This document shows, in pieces, positions 62,592 through 64,000 of a stretch of DNA of 64,000 nt (within the stretch, counting starts at the first letter, position 1; every line of letters starts with the position of its first letter). This DNA comes from Archangium violaceum (GTDB taxonomy: Bacteria; Myxococcota; Myxococcia; Myxococcales; Myxococcaceae). The notes beneath the pieces were generated by a model. It was not told the DNA's origin and did no database searches. It saw only the letters and a list, made by a program, of their open reading frames with translations. The stretch lies in the NCBI RefSeq assembly GCF_016859125.1, contig NZ_CP069338.1, positions 8,249,501 to 8,313,500 on the forward strand. The letters are read 5' to 3'. A program made the translations under genes and the position numbers.

Positions 62592-64000
62592 TCAGTCGGA
62601 GTATCCGTTCGCGCGAGAGACGGGAGCACTGGTGCTGGAGATGGCCAGGGCCTTTCCCTTCTCCGGCAGGGGATGCATCGAGAAGCCGAACGCCTCCGGG
62701 TTCGACTGGAAGGCGAGGAACTCCGCGTCCCGGGCGAATCGCGGGTGCTTGCGAAGCGCGTCATCCAGGAGGATCAGCCCGATCTCGTGCTTCCGGAGGA
62801 ACTCTCCGAAGGGCTCCTGGCCGGCGTTCAAGTACACCCGGCGATAGCGAGGACCCAGGTAGGCGTCATATCCGCCCTGCGCCTCGATCATGCCGAGGCT
62901 CTTCCCGGGTTCCAGCCGCTCCGTCAGACGGAGGGCCGCGATGGACCGCACCATTCGCAGGTGCTCATCCGTTCTTCCGGGTGATGCGCCGAGTGAGAGG
63001 TCCGGGGTGACCACCAAGAGCCCGAGTCCCAACAGCACGCCGAGTACCCGACCCACGGGCTCGCGCTCATCCCACGTTCCCAGGACGGAACCGAGTGTGG
63101 CCAGGACGGCCGCGACCATCACCCCCTGGATGATGAGGTAATGGGTCCGGGGTTGGATCAGGATGGCGGACAACACGATGGGGATTTCCACGAGCAACAG
63201 CATCCCGATGATGCGTTGGAGCCGTGGCTCCGCCATCGCCGCTCGGAAACGTCTCCACCGCCACGCCAGCAGCGCCATCTGCCAGCCCACGGCCACGAGC
63301 AACAGCAGGCGCCCCACACGCTCCACCGTCCACGCCCCGGCCACCGCCGAAGTGCCCCCATACCCCGCGAAGAAGAGACCCACGGAGACGACGAAGTAGC
63401 GCTTCAGGTTGACCCCGAGGTGCCAGAAGAACTCCCGCGGGTTGCTCCTGAGCGCGGCACCGACGCTGTCCACGTTCCCGAAGACGGAGTGGATCACCTG
63501 ATCGCATTCACCCCAGGCGTCGATGGGGAGCTGGGTGCGCGCGACGTAATTGACGGCGAAGTGCTGGCAGAAGGCATAGAACCGCCGGTTGCTCGTGTTG
63601 CCAAACGGGTTGCCCAACACCAGGAGCAGCACCAGCGTGATGAGCCCGAAACCCGCGACGAGGAACGCGGCTCGTGGGAGCGCGGCGCGGCCCTCGCCGA
63701 GCACCTTCCTGCCCACGAGGAACAGGAAGACGGCGGTGGTGAGGAGGAAGGCCACGAAGAACTCCGGGCGGGCGAAGGACGCCAGCAGCAGCCCCCCCGC
63801 CACCACGGCCCAGAAGCCCTCCTTCGACTCGACGAAGGAGGCGACGAGCCACACGGCCAGCAGGACGAGGAGGGCGAGGAGCGTCGGCCTCGGAAGGGTG
63901 TGGGGGGCCGCCGACAGCAGGTAGATGGCCGAGCCGAGGAGCGCGAGTGTCGGCCTCGCCCCCATTCTCCGCATGAAGGCGTAGGAGCCTCCCACCGTGA
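62592..64000 (-). CDS. Membrane protein (partial, N-terminus beyond right edge)
   Basis: Open to the window's right end, so the true start is outside; at least 469 residues are seen. Eight or more membrane helices (TLALLGSAIYLLSAAP, LLALLVLLAVWLVAS, FLVAGFGLITLVLLLVLGNP, LLLLVAVGWQMALLAW, MLLLVEIPIVLSAILI, VLGVLLGLGLLVV) and a soluble C-terminal part (~130 residues). The overall plan, with a loop rich in Arg/Asn between helices, resembles polytopic glycosyltransferases of the GT39/ArnT type, but the catalytic N-terminal part is missing. Convergent with ppc. Confidence 0.6.
   Translation of the reverse strand, partial: TVGGSYAFMRRMGARPTLALLGSAIYLLSAAPHTLPRPTLLALLVLLAVWLVASFVESKEGFWAVVAGGLLLASFARPEFFVAFLLTTAVFLFLVGRKVLGEGRAALPRAAFLVAGFGLITLVLLLVLGNPFGNTSNRRFYAFCQHFAVNYVARTQLPIDAWGECDQVIHSVFGNVDSVGAALRSNPREFFWHLGVNLKRYFVVSVGLFFAGYGGTSAVAGAWTVERVGRLLLLVAVGWQMALLAWRWRRFRAAMAEPRLQRIIGMLLLVEIPIVLSAILIQPRTHYLIIQGVMVAAVLATLGSVLGTWDEREPVGRVLGVLLGLGLLVVTPDLSLGASPGRTDEHLRMVRSIAALRLTERLEPGKSLGMIEAQGGYDAYLGPRYRRVYLNAGQEPFGEFLRKHEIGLILLDDALRKHPRFARDAEFLAFQSNPEAFGFSMHPLPEKGKALAISSTSAPVSRANGYSD

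Overview
The window is high-GC DNA with dense, overlapping genes and GTG/TTG starts. Several markers point to a myxobacterium of the Cystobacterineae (Myxococcus/Archangium/Cystobacter relatives): a bacNOP-type bactofilin trio followed by a PadC-like ParB/Srx protein, a DUF2378/TIGR02265 protein (a family known to me only from Myxococcales), and a Wzm/Wzt O-antigen export pair. The closest arrangement I know is Myxococcus xanthus; the species call is inference.

Layout. 1-7.8 kb: plus-strand operon of FHA-TPR protein, xseA, xseB, CheY-like receiver, ispA, dxs and tlyA (DNA repair plus isoprenoid precursors). 7.8-12.1 kb: minus-strand HAD phosphatase, lipoprotein and OmpA-family protein. 12.3-17.6 kb: hybrid histidine kinase, TPR lipoprotein-like protein and alpha/beta hydrolase. 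17.6-21.2 kb: three bactofilins, padC, pyrE and a lipoprotein. 21.2-24.1 kb (minus): LOG-family protein, rhomboid protease and nadB. 24.1-27.0 kb: lytic transglycosylase, TPR-AIM24 fusion and pgsA. 27.0-27.3 kb: two identical tRNA-Gly(GCC) genes with a promoter and an intrinsic terminator.

27.3-43.2 kb and 47.4-53.3 kb form a surface-polysaccharide (LPS O-antigen) region: wzm-wzt and two glycosyltransferases, a glycosyltransferase gene split by an IS1182-type element, a GT4 enzyme with a small partner, rfbBDAC (dTDP-L-rhamnose), two large enzymes with related WsaF-like C-terminal halves (one fused to a HAD-type front end), a GT2 enzyme, and a methyltransferase ending in a coiled coil of four 96-bp repeats. 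A lipoprotein hydrolase, a YihY-family membrane protein and a YbiT-type ABC-F ATPase sit between the two parts. 53.6-64 kb: tgt beside an MnmC-like methyltransferase, the DUF2378 protein, a small membrane protein, a Ski2-like helicase with a DUF3516-type tail, a divergent PEP carboxylase, and a membrane protein cut by the right edge.

The most interesting idea is that the methyltransferase with exact 32-residue coiled-coil repeats acts like WbdD of E. coli, as terminator and molecular ruler of the O-antigen exported by Wzm/Wzt. Repeat copy number would then set chain length. No CRISPR array, rRNA, prophage or replication origin was seen.
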